Notes under the pieces: generated by a model | Database searches by the model: none | The model's input: the letters and a program-made list of their open reading frames with translations, nothing else | Told to the model about the DNA's origin: nothing | Shown: positions 35,431 to 45,673 of the stretch, piece after piece | Layout: each line of letters starts with the position of its first letter | Position numbering within the stretch: position 1 is the stretch's first letter | DNA from: Asaia bogorensis | GTDB taxonomy: Bacteria; Pseudomonadota; Alphaproteobacteria; CACIAM-22H2 | Length of the DNA stretch: 64,000 bases | Direction of reading: 5' to 3' | NCBI GenBank assembly: GCA_945901855.1 | Contig: CAMDLT010000008.1 | Span: 1-64,000, forward strand | Program-made: the position numbers and the translations under genes

Positions 35431-35448
35431 CGGCAGATCTTGCCGGGC
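35431..35448. promoter_or_regulatory. Activator-type palindrome upstream of the 35552 gene
   Basis: CGGCAGATCTTGCCGGGC contains the near-palindrome GGCAGATCTTGCC (35432-35444), centred about 87 bp before the predicted start of transcription. A weaker related sequence begins at 35413 (GGCAATTTTTGTCC). The same 18 bases recur before the 47678-48664 gene. Confidence 0.55.
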
Positions 35449-35498
35449 AAACCGCCACCGTCCTCTGATTAAGATATTGATTTTGTGTATATTATTGT

Positions 35499-35513
35499 TG
35501 GCCCGGCACTTGC
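35499..35513 (+). promoter_or_regulatory. Sigma-54 (-24/-12) promoter of the 35552 gene
   Basis: TTGGCCCGGCACTTGC reads as the sigma-54 consensus YTGGCACGRNNNTTGCW with one change: GG at 35500-35501 and GC at 35512-35513 are exactly 10 bases apart. The start of transcription would be about 35525, 27 bases before the ATG. Confidence 0.65.
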
Positions 35514-35551
35514 GAAGCTGTCATCACAACTATTTGGCAATGGAGAGATCG

Positions 35552-36154
35552 ATGGCCCAGACCGCTTTTGCAGACAAACCGATGCATCAAGGCCTTTTCA
35601 ATCTTGCCAAACCGACCGGCGGCCTTGTCGCCCTGTCGACCCCGACCCCGACGCCGAGCGCAGCCCCGCTTGCTGCCGCCGCCCCCACCCCCACCCCCGG
35701 CTCGATTGCGCGCTTGGTCCCGGTGAATGCTCCGACGCCAAACCTTGCGCCCAAGGCGGCCTTGCCTGCGCCTGTCGGCGCAACGCAAGTCCAGCCTAAG
35801 CCCATTGCGGTCGCGCGCCGCGAGCCCGAAGCCGCCGCTCCGGTCAGCCGCGGTCGCTACCTCAAGAGTCTCGAACACATGGCCAAGACCGAAGAATCCA
35901 AGGCCATCGTGGAAATCGTCGCGCGCGTCCGGCCCCGCGAAGTCGAGCACGCGGTGCTGCTGACAGCGCGCGCCCGCGCGCGTTACCTTGCCTGCGTCGT
36001 CGATTTGGGCGCCAACCGCACGCCGATCAGTCGCGGCAACATCGAAGAACTTGCGGCCTTGCGCAAAGCGCACGAAGAAATGTCGAAGGGCCTTGATGAG
36101 CTGACCGGCGCGATCCGCGAAGGTCTGGTCGACATCGTGGGCGTCGGCGATTGA
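35552..36154 (+). CDS. Orphan Pro/Ala-rich protein with sigma-54-type promoter
   Basis: 200 residues, family not recognised. The first 95 residues are low-complexity (TPTPTPSAAP, AAAPTPTPG, PAPVGATQ), with no signal peptide; residues about 100-200 are helical and more regular (GRYLKSLEHMAKTEESKAIVE, ELAALRKAHEEMSKGLDELTG). GGAGAG 5 bases before ATG 35552 supports the start. It has a good -24/-12 promoter and an upstream palindrome shared with one other gene, suggesting activator-controlled expression such as a flagellar class. Convergent with the SLT gene. Confidence 0.75.
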   Translation: MAQTAFADKPMHQGLFNLAKPTGGLVALSTPTPTPSAAPLAAAAPTPTPGSIARLVPVNAPTPNLAPKAALPAPVGATQVQPKPIAVARREPEAAAPVSRGRYLKSLEHMAKTEESKAIVEIVARVRPREVEHAVLLTARARARYLACVVDLGANRTPISRGNIEELAALRKAHEEMSKGLDELTGAIREGLVDIVGVGD

Positions 36155-36161
36155 ACGCGCG

Positions 36162-37088
36162 TTAGGCGCCGATATCCGGATTGAACAGGCGCCCGCCGCG
36201 CTTGGCCGCACCGCCGCCATTGCCATTGTCGAACAGCGAGGCGCCGCCGCGCACCGACCCCACCAAGGGTTCCGCCAACAGCGCCATTGCCATGATCATT
36301 TCGGGTTTGAGGGCCGCACCTTTCAATCCGAACTGCGCCGCGAGGGCTTGCAATTGCGGCGGCAAGCTTGGCGGTTCGCTCGGCTTGCTGGCGGGCTTTG
36401 CCGCAGGCGCTTCGACTTGGGCAAGGGCTGCAACGTCGGCGACGTCGCGATTCATTTTGCCCTCGAAAAATCCATAGACTTGGCCCAGCGTGCGCGCCCG
36501 CCCGCCCGCATCGTAGAACACGCCGCGATTGGCGGCTGCCGCGTCCGGGAATTGTGCGGCCGCGATGCGTTGCGGATCCTGGCGGTAGCTTGCCAGAAAC
36601 CGCGTGGCACCGTTGGCGCCCAAAAAATGCGCCAAATACAAATCGGTCGCGTTGACGCCGCTGCCCAGGGTGTTTTCGAGCTGCGCGTGATTGCTTCTGG
36701 TGAACTCGGCCGCCATGGCGCTGGCTGCGCGCGGATCGAAACGCAAATCGAGGATCGAGCGGCGCGCCGCCGGATCGCGCACGCGTGCGCCGCCGCCAAA
36801 ATCGTCGTCGATTTGGGCTGCGTATTGTCCAAGCCCATGTTTGGCGCCGTGCTGGCGCACGGTGCTGAGCCACGTGCTCTCGATAAACTGGTAGAGTCCC
36901 GACGCCGACGAGGTGCGCGCTTTGGCGTTGGTATCGAAACTCGATTCGGTTTGCGCCTTGGCCAGCATGAATTTGAAATCGACGCCGCTGCGCGCGGACG
37001 CATCGCGAATCGCATCGACCACCTCGCGCGAGGCGCCGCGCACGGTTGCGTCTGCCTGGCCGACGGCTCTGAAAGGCGCAATACTCAT
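36162..37088 (-). CDS. SLT-type lytic transglycosylase-like protein
   Basis: 308 residues. The SLT-like fold shows the catalytic-type Glu in AKAQTESSFDTNAKA, the ASGLYQFIESTWL motif and the YLAHFLGANGATRFL helix. No signal peptide is visible at the N-terminus (MSIAPFRAVGQADATVRG), so it is either secreted through another route (for example with the flagellar rod) or cytoplasmic in storage. The C-terminal 100 residues are Pro/Ala/Gly-rich. Its neighbour at 35552 has a flagellar-type sigma-54 promoter; a flagellar role is inference. Confidence 0.83.
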   Translation of the reverse strand: MSIAPFRAVGQADATVRGASREVVDAIRDASARSGVDFKFMLAKAQTESSFDTNAKARTSSASGLYQFIESTWLSTVRQHGAKHGLGQYAAQIDDDFGGGARVRDPAARRSILDLRFDPRAASAMAAEFTRSNHAQLENTLGSGVNATDLYLAHFLGANGATRFLASYRQDPQRIAAAQFPDAAAANRGVFYDAGGRARTLGQVYGFFEGKMNRDVADVAALAQVEAPAAKPASKPSEPPSLPPQLQALAAQFGLKGAALKPEMIMAMALLAEPLVGSVRGGASLFDNGNGGGAAKRGGRLFNPDIGA

Positions 37089-37137
37089 TGTTCGAATAGT
37101 TTAGTCGAAAATGGTAAAGATTTCGCTAAATTTGGCT

Positions 37138-38181
37138 TTAACGCCGGGCACTTTGCGCAGCCATTTGGGCCAACGCCATCAGGCTGCGCTGCGCGATAAG
37201 CTCGCTTGGCATGCCCGAGGATTTGCACTGGATTTCGGCCTCCAGCAAACGTTCGAGGGCGGCCGAAATGCGCGCTTGCGGCCAGCGCGCGAGCTGGGTC
37301 TTGAAGGGGCCGACTTCTTTGTAGAAGACTTTGGGCCAGAGTTTGCCCATCGCGGCGTCGGCGCTGAGCCCACGCGCGATATCCGCCTGCACGGTTTGCA
37401 GGCGCAGGAAATGGCGCGCTGCCATGCGCAGGATCGCGATCGGGCTGTCGCCCTCGCTGGAGACGCGCGCATAGGCCCGCTCGAGCGCGGTCAAATCGCC
37501 CAACGCAGCGGCCCGGATGACGTCGTCCAGATCGATATCGGCCGAATCGCCGATCACCGCGCGGCAATCTTCGAGGCTGAGCGCGGCCCCTTTGCCTGCA
37601 TAAAGTGCAAGCTTTTCAAGCTCGCTGCGCGTGATCGCGCGATCGCCGCCGAGCCGCGCCGCCAGCCAATCGAGCACGTCGCCAGGCGCCTTGACGCCTT
37701 CTTTCGCCAGCGTGTCGGCGATCGTGCGCGCAAGGTCGGTGCCTTCTTCGTGGTAGCAGGCGATGGCGGCCGCATTTTCTGCGCCTTCGCAAAGTTTGCG
37801 CAGCTTCGATTTGGTGTCGAGCTCGCCCGCCTCGATCACCACAAGCCCGTCGCCTTTGGGGTCTTCGAGCAAATTTTCGACCGCCGGCGCGCACTCGTTG
37901 CCCGCCCCGCGCACGCGGATGACGCGCCGCCCGCCCAGCATCGAAATCGCCGCCGCCTCGTCGGCCAGGCGCGCCGGATCGTCTTTGAGCGTGTCGGGCG
38001 CAATGTCGGCGACGCGAAACGGATCGGCCAGATCGGGCGCTACCGTGCGCGCGATCTGCTCGGCGCGCTCGCGCACCAGCCCCGCATCGGGCCCAAAAAG
38101 CAGGATCGCACGCGCGGCCGAATCCGGACGTTTGGCAAAATTTGCGATGCTGGCTCCTTTGATGATCATGGCGCGAAGCAT
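37138..38181 (-). CDS. holA: DNA polymerase III delta subunit
   Basis: 347 residues. The clamp-loader delta subunit fold is recognised by ILLFGPDAGLVRERAEQI near the start, the LLEDPKGDGLVVIEAGELD region and the helical C-terminus (RLLEAEIQCKSSGMPSELIAQRSL). It opens the beta clamp during loading. ATG 38181 is used; MIIKGAS at 38169 is an alternative. In most alphaproteobacteria holA lies close to leuS and an LptE-type gene; here a methyltransferase and tautomerase gene separate them. Confidence 0.9.
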   Translation of the reverse strand: MLRAMIIKGASIANFAKRPDSAARAILLFGPDAGLVRERAEQIARTVAPDLADPFRVADIAPDTLKDDPARLADEAAAISMLGGRRVIRVRGAGNECAPAVENLLEDPKGDGLVVIEAGELDTKSKLRKLCEGAENAAAIACYHEEGTDLARTIADTLAKEGVKAPGDVLDWLAARLGGDRAITRSELEKLALYAGKGAALSLEDCRAVIGDSADIDLDDVIRAAALGDLTALERAYARVSSEGDSPIAILRMAARHFLRLQTVQADIARGLSADAAMGKLWPKVFYKEVGPFKTQLARWPQARISAALERLLEAEIQCKSSGMPSELIAQRSLMALAQMAAQSARR

Positions 38182-38203
38182 AGCAGTTTGCTAAGCCGAT
38201 GCG

Positions 38204-39811
38204 ATGACCGATCCGCAAACCGATTTTTTCGCCCGCGCCGCTGCCGCCCACGCGGCCGGCGATTTTGATACGGCCTTGCAGGCCTATACGGCCGCCCTTG
38301 GCCAAGATCCCGGCCGTCTCGATGCGCTCGATGGCATGACGGCGATCTTGGAAGGCGCGCGCACGGCGCGCTTTCATCCAGGGCTCGCAGCTTTGCTCGA
38401 ACTGGCGATGACAACGAAGGGGACCAACCCCGAAGCGCTGACGCGCAGCGCCACCGCACAGCTGGCGCTCAAATACCGGATGTCCGATCCCCAGGCCTCC
38501 CCGTCGCCCGACATTCTGGCAGCGCTGGCGCGCGACCGGCTGTTGCTGCTCACATTGTCCACGTGCCTCGTGCGCGATTCGGCGTTCGAGACATTTATGT
38601 GCCGGGCGCGGCGCGCTTTGTGCGCCCCCGATGCCGCGCCGAAATTGCTGCCGTTGGCGCTCGCCTTGGCACGCCAGGCCGCCAATAACGAATATGTCTG
38701 GCCGATCGCGCCGGAAGACGAGGCGGCGCTTGGACTTGTCGGCAACGACGGATTTGGCGCCGCCCGGCGCGCGATGTTTTCGCCGCTGCAACCCGATGCC
38801 GCCAATTTCACCGAATTGGCCGATTTCGCCGCCGAACAAACCGGTGCGGCAAACCGCCAGGCGTCGGCCCAATCGCGCATCCCGTTGCTGCAGGCGATTT
38901 CCAACGCGACCAGCGGCACCGTTGGCGCCATGTACGAACAGAACCCCTATCCGCGTTGGTTGCATCTGCGCTTGCAGCCGCCGATCGATATCCGTGCGGC
39001 CCTTGCCCAGCGTTTTGCGTGGGCCGGTCCGTTTCCGGCATTCTCAGCGCCCTTGCGCGTGCTGATGCCGGGCGCTGGCACGGGCCAGCATCCGCTGTCG
39101 GTTGCCGCCAACTATGCCGACGTACAGGTCGAGGCGGTCGACCTATCGCGTGCCTCGCTTGCTTACGGTCTGTGCCAAGCCGAAACGATCGGCATTCCCA
39201 ATATCCATTTTGCGCAAGGCGATTTGCTCGACCTGCCCAAGCTTGGCAATAGCTGGGGCCATGCCGAGGCGATCGGCGTGCTGCACCATCTGGCCGATCC
39301 CAAGGCGGGTCTTGCCGCCCTTTTGCAGGTTGTTGTGCCCGGCAGTTTTGTGCGTCTTGGCCTGTATGGCGAAGCGGGGCGCAAGATTGTGGTGGCGGCG
39401 CGCGCGGCCATTGCGGCCAAAGGCTATGGCGATTCGCTTGGCGAACTTCGCCGCTTCCGTGCCGACGTGCTGGCCGGGCATCTGGGCGCAGCGCTGCAAA
39501 AAGAGCTGCCGCAATGGTCGGACTTCCATTCGGCGAGCCTGCTGCGCGATTTGTGTTTCCATCCGATGGAACATCGCTACAACATCGCCAAATTGCGCGC
39601 GCTGTTCGACGGCCTGCCCGTGCGGTTTTTGGGCTTCGATTTCGAGCGCGGATTTGCAGGCCACCGCGACCTCAGCGCGCCCGCGATCGCCGCCTACAAA
39701 AAACGTTTCCCCAAGGAAACCACGCTGGCCGACCTCGACAATTGGCAGCAGATCGAAGCGGCCGACCCCAGCCTGTTTGCGGGCTACCAGTTCTGGCTGC
39801 TGCGTATCTGA
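38204..39811 (+). CDS. TPR-linked class I SAM methyltransferase
   Basis: 535 residues. The N-terminal ~60 residues resemble one TPR unit (FDTALQAYTAALGQDPGR), a middle region of Ala/Leu helices follows, and the C-terminal half has the Rossmann SAM motif VLMPGAGTGQHPLSVAANY with acidic VEAVDLSRASL and the AIGVLHHLADPKAG motif. MYEQNPYPRWLHL just before the domain is a hallmark of a TPR-methyltransferase group. The substrate is unknown; protein or glycan methylation is possible. Divergent from holA by 22 bp. Confidence 0.85.
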   Translation: MTDPQTDFFARAAAAHAAGDFDTALQAYTAALGQDPGRLDALDGMTAILEGARTARFHPGLAALLELAMTTKGTNPEALTRSATAQLALKYRMSDPQASPSPDILAALARDRLLLLTLSTCLVRDSAFETFMCRARRALCAPDAAPKLLPLALALARQAANNEYVWPIAPEDEAALGLVGNDGFGAARRAMFSPLQPDAANFTELADFAAEQTGAANRQASAQSRIPLLQAISNATSGTVGAMYEQNPYPRWLHLRLQPPIDIRAALAQRFAWAGPFPAFSAPLRVLMPGAGTGQHPLSVAANYADVQVEAVDLSRASLAYGLCQAETIGIPNIHFAQGDLLDLPKLGNSWGHAEAIGVLHHLADPKAGLAALLQVVVPGSFVRLGLYGEAGRKIVVAARAAIAAKGYGDSLGELRRFRADVLAGHLGAALQKELPQWSDFHSASLLRDLCFHPMEHRYNIAKLRALFDGLPVRFLGFDFERGFAGHRDLSAPAIAAYKKRFPKETTLADLDNWQQIEAADPSLFAGYQFWLLRI

Positions 39812-39925
39812 CCAAAGCGGGATTTGTGCCGGGCGCGCATAAGTGATGTGCGCGTCTGGTTTGGCGCCGCGCGCGGCGGCAGTTTCTTCTCAACCGAAGC
39901 GATTCCCGCTTCCAGGAGAAACGCC

Positions 39926-40315
39926 ATGCCGCTCGTTCGTATCGACGTGCTCGCCGGAAAAACGGTCCGCTGGAAACGTGCGGTGGCCGACGGGGTCCAT
40001 GCGGCCCTGGTCGAAACCGTTGGCATTCCGGCCGACGACCGTTTCCAAGTGCTGAACGAACACGCGCCGGAAAATTTGATATTCGATGCGGGTTATATGG
40101 GAGTCGCGCGCAGCGCTGATTTTACGCTCGTGCAGATTTTCTGGAGCGTGGGGCGCAGCGACGCGCTCAAACGCGCTTTGTTCGCCGCCATCGCGCGCAA
40201 TCTTTCGCACGATCCGGGGCTGCGTCCGGAAGACGTGATGGTGGCGCTTGGCGAAAACACACGCGTCGATTGGTCATTCGGCAACGGCATCGCCCACTAC
40301 GTGCCGGGACCCTAA
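39926..40315 (+). CDS. Tautomerase family protein
   Basis: 129 residues. After Met removal Pro2 ([12 protein letters not shown]) would be the catalytic N-terminal proline of the 4-oxalocrotonate tautomerase superfamily; the protein is of the longer single-chain type with a second beta-alpha-beta unit ([29 protein letters not shown]). Start fixed by AGGAGAA upstream. Overlaps the leuS stop by 4 bases on opposite strands. Confidence 0.87.
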   Translation: MPLVRIDVLAGKTVRWKRAVADGVHAALVETVGIPADDRFQVLNEHAPENLIFDAGYMGVARSADFTLVQIFWSVGRSDALKRALFAAIARNLSHDPGLRPEDVMVALGENTRVDWSFGNGIAHYVPGP

Positions 40316-42873
40316 ACGACGATATTGACGATTTTGTTGGGCACTACGACGATCTTGCGCGCGGGCTTGCCGGCCATTGCGGTCTGCACATTGGCAACCG
40401 CAAGGGCCGCGTCCTTGGCGACTTGCTCGTCGGCCCCGTGCGCGATCTGGATGGTGCCGCGCAGTTTGCCGTTCACTTGCACCGCGAGCGTCACCGTATC
40501 GTCGACCAGCAAGGCAGGGTCCGCTTTGGGCCACGGTTCTTCGACCAGCATACGCGCCGTGTGCCCGAGCGATGCCCACAAAGCCTCGCCCAAATGCGGC
40601 ACCATCGGGCCGATCAGCTGCACCAAAATTTCGAACCCGCGACGGCGCACATAGTCGGCACCGCCCGCCTTGGGATCAAGATCGCCGAGCGCGTTGGCGA
40701 GCGTACGAATTTGCGCGACCGCCACGTTGAAGCGGAAACCTTCGAGATTTTCCGAAACCGACGCGATCGTTTTATGCACCTGGCGCCACACCGCATCGGC
40801 GGCAGGCGACAGGCTTTGCGGTGCGCCCGAATCCTTCGCCGCAAACGGGATCTCGGGTTCGGCAATGTCGCGCCACAGCCGCTGCAAAAAGCGGAACGCG
40901 CCGTCAACGCCCGCTTCGCTCCACTCCAGATCGCGTTCGGGCGGGCTGTCGGAGAGCATGAACAAGCGCGCGGTGTCGGCGCCGTATTCGTCGATGATGC
41001 GGCCCGGCGCCACGACGTTTTTCTTCGATTTCGACATCACCTCGCGGCGGCCGACCGCGACGGGCTCGCCGGTGGCGATCTCGATCGTCAGATTCTCCGA
41101 CTTGCGCTCGATCTCTTCGGGATAGAGCCATTTGCCCGCGGCACTTTTGTAGCTCTCGTGGCAGACCATGCCTTGCGTGAACAGGCCGGCGAACGGCTCG
41201 TCCAGATTGGCATGGCCCGTCGCGCGCATCGCGCGCGTGAAAAAGCGCGAATAGAGCAGATGCAAAATCGCATGCTCGACGCCGCCGACATATTGGTCGA
41301 CCGGCAGCCAGTAATCGACCGCCGCGCGATCGACCGGGGCCGTGCTGCGCGGGCTGCAAAAGCGCGCGAAATACCACGACGAATCGACGAACGTATCGAA
41401 CGTGTCGGTTTCGCGCCGGGCGGGTTTGCCGCAGGCGGGGCACGGCACATGTTTCCATGTGGGATGGTGGTCGAGCGGATTGCCCGGCTTTTCGAAGCTG
41501 ACATCGTCGGGCAATTTGACGGGCAGTTGGTCTTTGGGCACCGGCACCACGCCGCACGAATCGCAATGCACGACCGGGATCGGGCAGCCCCAATAGCGCT
41601 GGCGGCTGACCAGCCAGTCGCGCAGCCGCCACACGGTGGTGGGCTCCCCCGCCGCAAGGCTTTTTAGCTTGTCGCCGACGACGCGCTTGGCGTCTTCGAC
41701 CGCAAGCCCGTTCAAGAAATCCGAATTGGCAAGGCGCCCCGGCCCCGTATAGGCCTCGGTGCCGATTTCGAGCGACGTTTCGCCCTCGGGCACCACGACG
41801 GCTTTGACCGGCAGCGCGTATTTGCGTGCAAAATCGAGGTCGCGCTGGTCGTGCGCGGGGCAGCCAAAAATCGCGCCCGTGCCGTAATCGATCAGCACGA
41901 AATTGGCGATCCACACGGGCAGCGTTGCGCCCGCCACAAACGGATGGGCCGCACGAAGGCCCGTATCGACGCCCTTTTTTTCGAGCTGCTCGACCACGGC
42001 GGCCGACGTGCCCGCGCGCTGACATTCGGCAACAAAGGCCGCGATCGCCGGATTGGCGGCGGCAAGCTCGGCGCTCAGCGCATGGTCGGGCGACAGCGCC
42101 AGGAAGGAGGCGCCGAACAGCGTGTCGGGCCGCGTGGTGAAAACCTCGACCCGGTCAGCGCGCCCGTTGAGGGCGAAGCGCACATAGGCGCCTGCCGACT
42201 TGCCGATCCAATTGTCCTGCATCAGCCGGACTTTTTCGGGCCAGCGGTCGAGCGAGCCCAGTGCCGCCAGCAGATCGTCGGCATAGTTCGTGATCTTGAA
42301 AAACCACTGCGACAGTTTTTTCTTTTCAACCGCAGCGCCCGAACGCCAGCCTTTGCCGTCGATGACCTGCTCGTTGGCAAGCACGGTCTGGTCGATCGGG
42401 TCCCAATTGACGAAGGCTTCCTTGCGATAGACGAGGCCCTTGGCGAAGAAATCGAGGAACAGTTCCTGCTCGGCCGCGTAATAGCCCGGATGGCAGGTCG
42501 CTATTTCGCGCGTCCAGTCGATCGACAGGCCCACGCGCTTCAACTCGCCGCGCATCGTGGCGATGTTGTCGTAAGTCCATTTGCCGGGATGGATCTTCAT
42601 GTCGCGCGCGGCGTTTTCGGCCGGCAGGCCGAACGCGTCCCAGCCCATCGGATGCATCACGTTGTAGCCAAGGGCGCGGCGGTGGCGCGCGACGACGTCG
42701 CCCAGCGTGTAGTTTCGCACATGGCCCATATGAATGCGGCCCGAGGGATAGGGAAACATCTCGAGCACGTAGTATTTGGGCCGCGAAAAATCGTCGCTCG
42801 CCTCGAACACGTGCTGGGCTTCCCAGCGTTGCTGCCAGTGGGTTTCGGATTCGCGGAAATTATAGCGGGCCAT
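40312..42873 (-). CDS. leuS: Leucyl-tRNA synthetase
   Basis: 853-residue class Ia synthetase. The HIGH-type signature is [14 protein letters not shown] at 41-54, the large editing CP1 domain with [18 protein letters not shown] is intact, and the KMSKS motif appears as [10 protein letters not shown] at about 620. Four Cys of the zinc-binding insert are visible (CDSCG and CPACGK). Length is normal. Minus strand and convergent with the tautomerase gene. Confidence 0.97.
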   Translation of the reverse strand: MARYNFRESETHWQQRWEAQHVFEASDDFSRPKYYVLEMFPYPSGRIHMGHVRNYTLGDVVARHRRALGYNVMHPMGWDAFGLPAENAARDMKIHPGKWTYDNIATMRGELKRVGLSIDWTREIATCHPGYYAAEQELFLDFFAKGLVYRKEAFVNWDPIDQTVLANEQVIDGKGWRSGAAVEKKKLSQWFFKITNYADDLLAALGSLDRWPEKVRLMQDNWIGKSAGAYVRFALNGRADRVEVFTTRPDTLFGASFLALSPDHALSAELAAANPAIAAFVAECQRAGTSAAVVEQLEKKGVDTGLRAAHPFVAGATLPVWIANFVLIDYGTGAIFGCPAHDQRDLDFARKYALPVKAVVVPEGETSLEIGTEAYTGPGRLANSDFLNGLAVEDAKRVVGDKLKSLAAGEPTTVWRLRDWLVSRQRYWGCPIPVVHCDSCGVVPVPKDQLPVKLPDDVSFEKPGNPLDHHPTWKHVPCPACGKPARRETDTFDTFVDSSWYFARFCSPRSTAPVDRAAVDYWLPVDQYVGGVEHAILHLLYSRFFTRAMRATGHANLDEPFAGLFTQGMVCHESYKSAAGKWLYPEEIERKSENLTIEIATGEPVAVGRREVMSKSKKNVVAPGRIIDEYGADTARLFMLSDSPPERDLEWSEAGVDGAFRFLQRLWRDIAEPEIPFAAKDSGAPQSLSPAADAVWRQVHKTIASVSENLEGFRFNVAVAQIRTLANALGDLDPKAGGADYVRRRGFEILVQLIGPMVPHLGEALWASLGHTARMLVEEPWPKADPALLVDDTVTLAVQVNGKLRGTIQIAHGADEQVAKDAALAVANVQTAMAGKPARKIVVVPNKIVNIVV

Positions 42874-42938
42874 GCGTGCTCGAATTGGCTGAATTTGGGG
42901 ACGATCTGATTAGCGGATCGCAGCACCCGCGTAAAGAA

Positions 42939-44789
42939 TCAACCCGCCTGGGCCAAGCCCGCTTCGACTGCATCCAGCCAGCGCTTGCCAAACAGCCGGG
43001 CATCTACAAGCGCGCTCGTGGCCATCTGTTCGCGCAATCGAGCGCGCGGCGGCGGGTTTTTGCTCGCGAGCCGTACCGCGATTTCAAGATAGGCGCGCTC
43101 GGTTTCGGCCACCAGATCGTGCCTGCCGACGGCGGCTAGCAGCGACGCGCCGACCCGTGCGGCATGCCGATCGCCCGCCCGGCTTACGACCGGAACGCCC
43201 ATCCACAAGGCTTCGCACGTCGTCGTGGTGCCATTGTAGACGAGCGGATCGAGCGCCACATCGACATCGCGGTAGAAGCCAAAAACATCGGCGCCGTCGT
43301 CCGCCGGGCCGACCAACGACAGACGTGTGGGATCGATGCCATGGGCCGCAAACAAACTTTCGACATGGGCGCGCGCCTGTGCTGCCGCGAACAGGCGAAA
43401 GCTGCGCAGTTTCAATCGCGCATCAGGTACGGCGTTCAATAACTGCGCCCACAGCGCGATCGTTCGCGGGCCGATTTTCAGAAAATTATTGGCTGAGCCA
43501 AATGTCACGGGCGCGTTTGGCGCGCGCGCGAACGGCATCGGCGCATCGGCGGGCGGCCCGTAGCACAAAAAGCAGCCCGCGATTCGTTGCAAGGGCTCGG
43601 CATTCAGCTTTTCGCTGTCGCCGGGCGGATCGGTGATCGCATCGACGAGGCGAAAATCGAAACTCGCCAAGCCGGTCGTGTTGGCATAACCAAGCCACGT
43701 CGCCTGATAGGGCGCCAGGCGCCGCGCAAAAAGCGGCAGCCGGTTGCCTTGGCTATGGCCCGCCAAATCGATCAGCAAATCGATGCGGTCGGCGCGCAGT
43801 TTGGCAGCAAGCGCGTCTTCGTCGAGCGGGGCGACCATGTTCCAACTGGCCGCACGTGCCGCCAAATCGTCGCTCATGGCGTCTCGCACGCCGGCATCGG
43901 CATATAAATGCAGGCTGGCACGTGAAGGATCGGCCCCTTCGAGCAACGGTCGCACGAACCACGACACCGGATGGCGCCGCAGATCGGGCGACAAAAAGCC
44001 GATGCGCAAGGGCCGCTGCCGGGCCACATAGGCGCGCGGCAATTTGCGCGCGCGGGCCGCACGCGACACTGCGATGCCCCAAGCGAAGTGGCGTTGGGCC
44101 AGATCCGCCGGGGCGAGGGTTTCGTCGTAATTGGCGTAAAACAGCGCGTCTTGCGTCAAACCGGTCGCCGTCGCGTGGGTTGCCATCAAATTCTGGATTT
44201 CCGCGCCGCGCGCTTGGGCCGCGCGCAAATCGGCCAAACCCTGCACGGCCGTGCGCCGTGTGTGCGGGACCGCCAAACAGGCCATGAAATGGGCTTGCGC
44301 CTCATCGAGCCGCCCAGCTTTGCGCAAGGCGTGCCCCAGATCGGCGCGCGCCTCGGCGAAATCCGGTGCCAATTCCAGGGCGCGGGCAAATTCGGCAATG
44401 CCAGCTTCCGGCCCTTTGTCGGCAAGCGCGACCGCGTGCCCCAAATTGTGCCAAAGCTGCGGTGTTTCAGGCGCGCGCACCAGCGATTGGCGCAACAGCG
44501 TTGCCGCTTGCTCTGCCAGACCGAGCGCGCATAGCGCCATTGCCAGGGAATTCGTCAATCCCAGATTGCCGGGTGCGAGCCGCAAACCGGCCTCGAACGC
44601 GTGCTTCGCCGTCATAGCGTCGCCGCGCAGCAAAGCAACTTTGCCAAGCGCTTCGTGGCTGGCGGGATGCTGGGGGTAGGTTGCAGCCAGATTGCGGGCC
44701 GCCGCGAGGGCGCTGCTATCGGCGCCCAAGGCTTCTATTCGTGCCAGTGCCAGCGCGAATTTGCGCGCGGCGACAGCAGGATCCAACAC
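42939..44789 (-). CDS. TPR protein with GT41-type (SPINDLY/OGT-like) glycosyltransferase domain
   Basis: 616 residues. The N-terminal ~230 residues are TPR repeats (for example AARNLAATYPQHPASHEALGK, LGHALRKAGRLDEAQAHF). The C-terminal part begins LRIGFLSPDLRRHPVSWF and continues with LIDLAGHSQGNRLPLFA and the GT-B nucleotide-sugar region with VTFGSANNFLKIGP and DPLVYNGTTTTCEALWMGVPVV, typical of bacterial SPINDLY-type O-GlcNAc transferase relatives. Probably glycosylates a protein such as flagellin, in analogy to related bacteria; substrate unproven. GTG 44789 directly follows the DUF3576 stop. Confidence 0.9.
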   Translation of the reverse strand: MLDPAVAARKFALALARIEALGADSSALAAARNLAATYPQHPASHEALGKVALLRGDAMTAKHAFEAGLRLAPGNLGLTNSLAMALCALGLAEQAATLLRQSLVRAPETPQLWHNLGHAVALADKGPEAGIAEFARALELAPDFAEARADLGHALRKAGRLDEAQAHFMACLAVPHTRRTAVQGLADLRAAQARGAEIQNLMATHATATGLTQDALFYANYDETLAPADLAQRHFAWGIAVSRAARARKLPRAYVARQRPLRIGFLSPDLRRHPVSWFVRPLLEGADPSRASLHLYADAGVRDAMSDDLAARAASWNMVAPLDEDALAAKLRADRIDLLIDLAGHSQGNRLPLFARRLAPYQATWLGYANTTGLASFDFRLVDAITDPPGDSEKLNAEPLQRIAGCFLCYGPPADAPMPFARAPNAPVTFGSANNFLKIGPRTIALWAQLLNAVPDARLKLRSFRLFAAAQARAHVESLFAAHGIDPTRLSLVGPADDGADVFGFYRDVDVALDPLVYNGTTTTCEALWMGVPVVSRAGDRHAARVGASLLAAVGRHDLVAETERAYLEIAVRLASKNPPPRARLREQMATSALVDARLFGKRWLDAVEAGLAQAG

Positions 44790-45320
44790 TTAGCGTCCGG
44801 CAGTGCGGATCTGGCGGGCGCGCGTCAAAATCGCGTTTTCGATGCCGACGCCGGTTTGCGCATCGACGGGCGCATCGATCCAATTGTTGGCGCCGTCGCG
44901 CCGCTGGCGAAACACCGAGACGCGCACGCCGTCCGCGCGCAACTCGCGCCCGACAATATAAAGATTGAGCTTGAAACGCTCGTTGGGCGTTTCGGCGGGC
45001 GTGAACCAGTCGGTCAAAATCACGCCGCCAAACGGGTCGGCCGACGCGACGGGCATGAACGAAATGGTTTCAAGCGACGAACGCCACAGCAAAGCATTTA
45101 CGCCAATACCGCCGCCGCCTTGTTCCTCAGGCCGACGGTTTGTGCCGAAAATACCGCTATCGCCAAACACGCCTTGATTATTGACCTGGTCGGCAGGCGC
45201 CCATTTGTCGCCGCCGGGAACGGGCGTTGGATAATTGTACTCGACCTTGCCCGTGCAAGCGCCAAGCAAGGCAACGGCGCCAACGACGATCAAAAGCGAT
45301 GACTTACGCGACATAGCCAT
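44790..45320 (-). CDS. DUF3576 lipoprotein
   Basis: 176 residues from ATG 45320. Lipoprotein signal with lipobox LLGAC (Cys22), then GGGGIGVNALLWRSSLETIS, SADPFGGVILTDWF and ETPNERFKLNLYIVGRELRADG, which identify the DUF3576 family found beside leuS in alphaproteobacteria. Function unknown, presumably outer-membrane or periplasmic. AAAGGGG 6 bases upstream supports the start; a start at 45371 would add residues before the signal. Followed by the TPR-GT41 gene without a gap, probably one operon. Confidence 0.88.
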   Translation of the reverse strand: MAMSRKSSLLIVVGAVALLGACTGKVEYNYPTPVPGGDKWAPADQVNNQGVFGDSGIFGTNRRPEEQGGGGIGVNALLWRSSLETISFMPVASADPFGGVILTDWFTPAETPNERFKLNLYIVGRELRADGVRVSVFRQRRDGANNWIDAPVDAQTGVGIENAILTRARQIRTAGR

Positions 45321-45673
45321 TTTAAGCCCCTTTGGGCGCAAGACGTCGGCGGTGGCGCCGATCCGCGCCAAGCCAACAAGACGTATACATTAAGTAGCGA
45401 CTTCGCAGCCCGCGATCAAGCCACCCTTGATAACGGGCTAACACTTTATAATATATCAAAAATCTGGAGTCGAAAAAAGCCAAATCGTATTTTCGTGCCG
45501 CGGCCCCCCGCAAAAACTATGTGGCGAATCTACCACAGTGGTGCCGCATTAAGCCCTTGGCGGTGCTTGATTGGTTGATTCCCTAGGCGGGGTTTGACAT
45601 TACTCAGGGGCCTCAGCGGGCGAAGACCGGCCGCGCAGGCTTTAGGTCTCGTTCGAAATCAGGAGAAAAGTGA
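45321..45673. other. Divergent regulatory region of the DUF3576 and porin genes
   Basis: 353 bp without a gene. TTTATAATATATC (45445-45457) is an AT-rich promoter-like island for the leftward lipoprotein, a perfect -35 TTGACA lies at 45594-45599 for the rightward porin though its -10 is weak, and ACCACAGTGGT (45532-45542) is a small palindrome with a possible regulator. No small ORF stands out. Confidence 0.45.
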
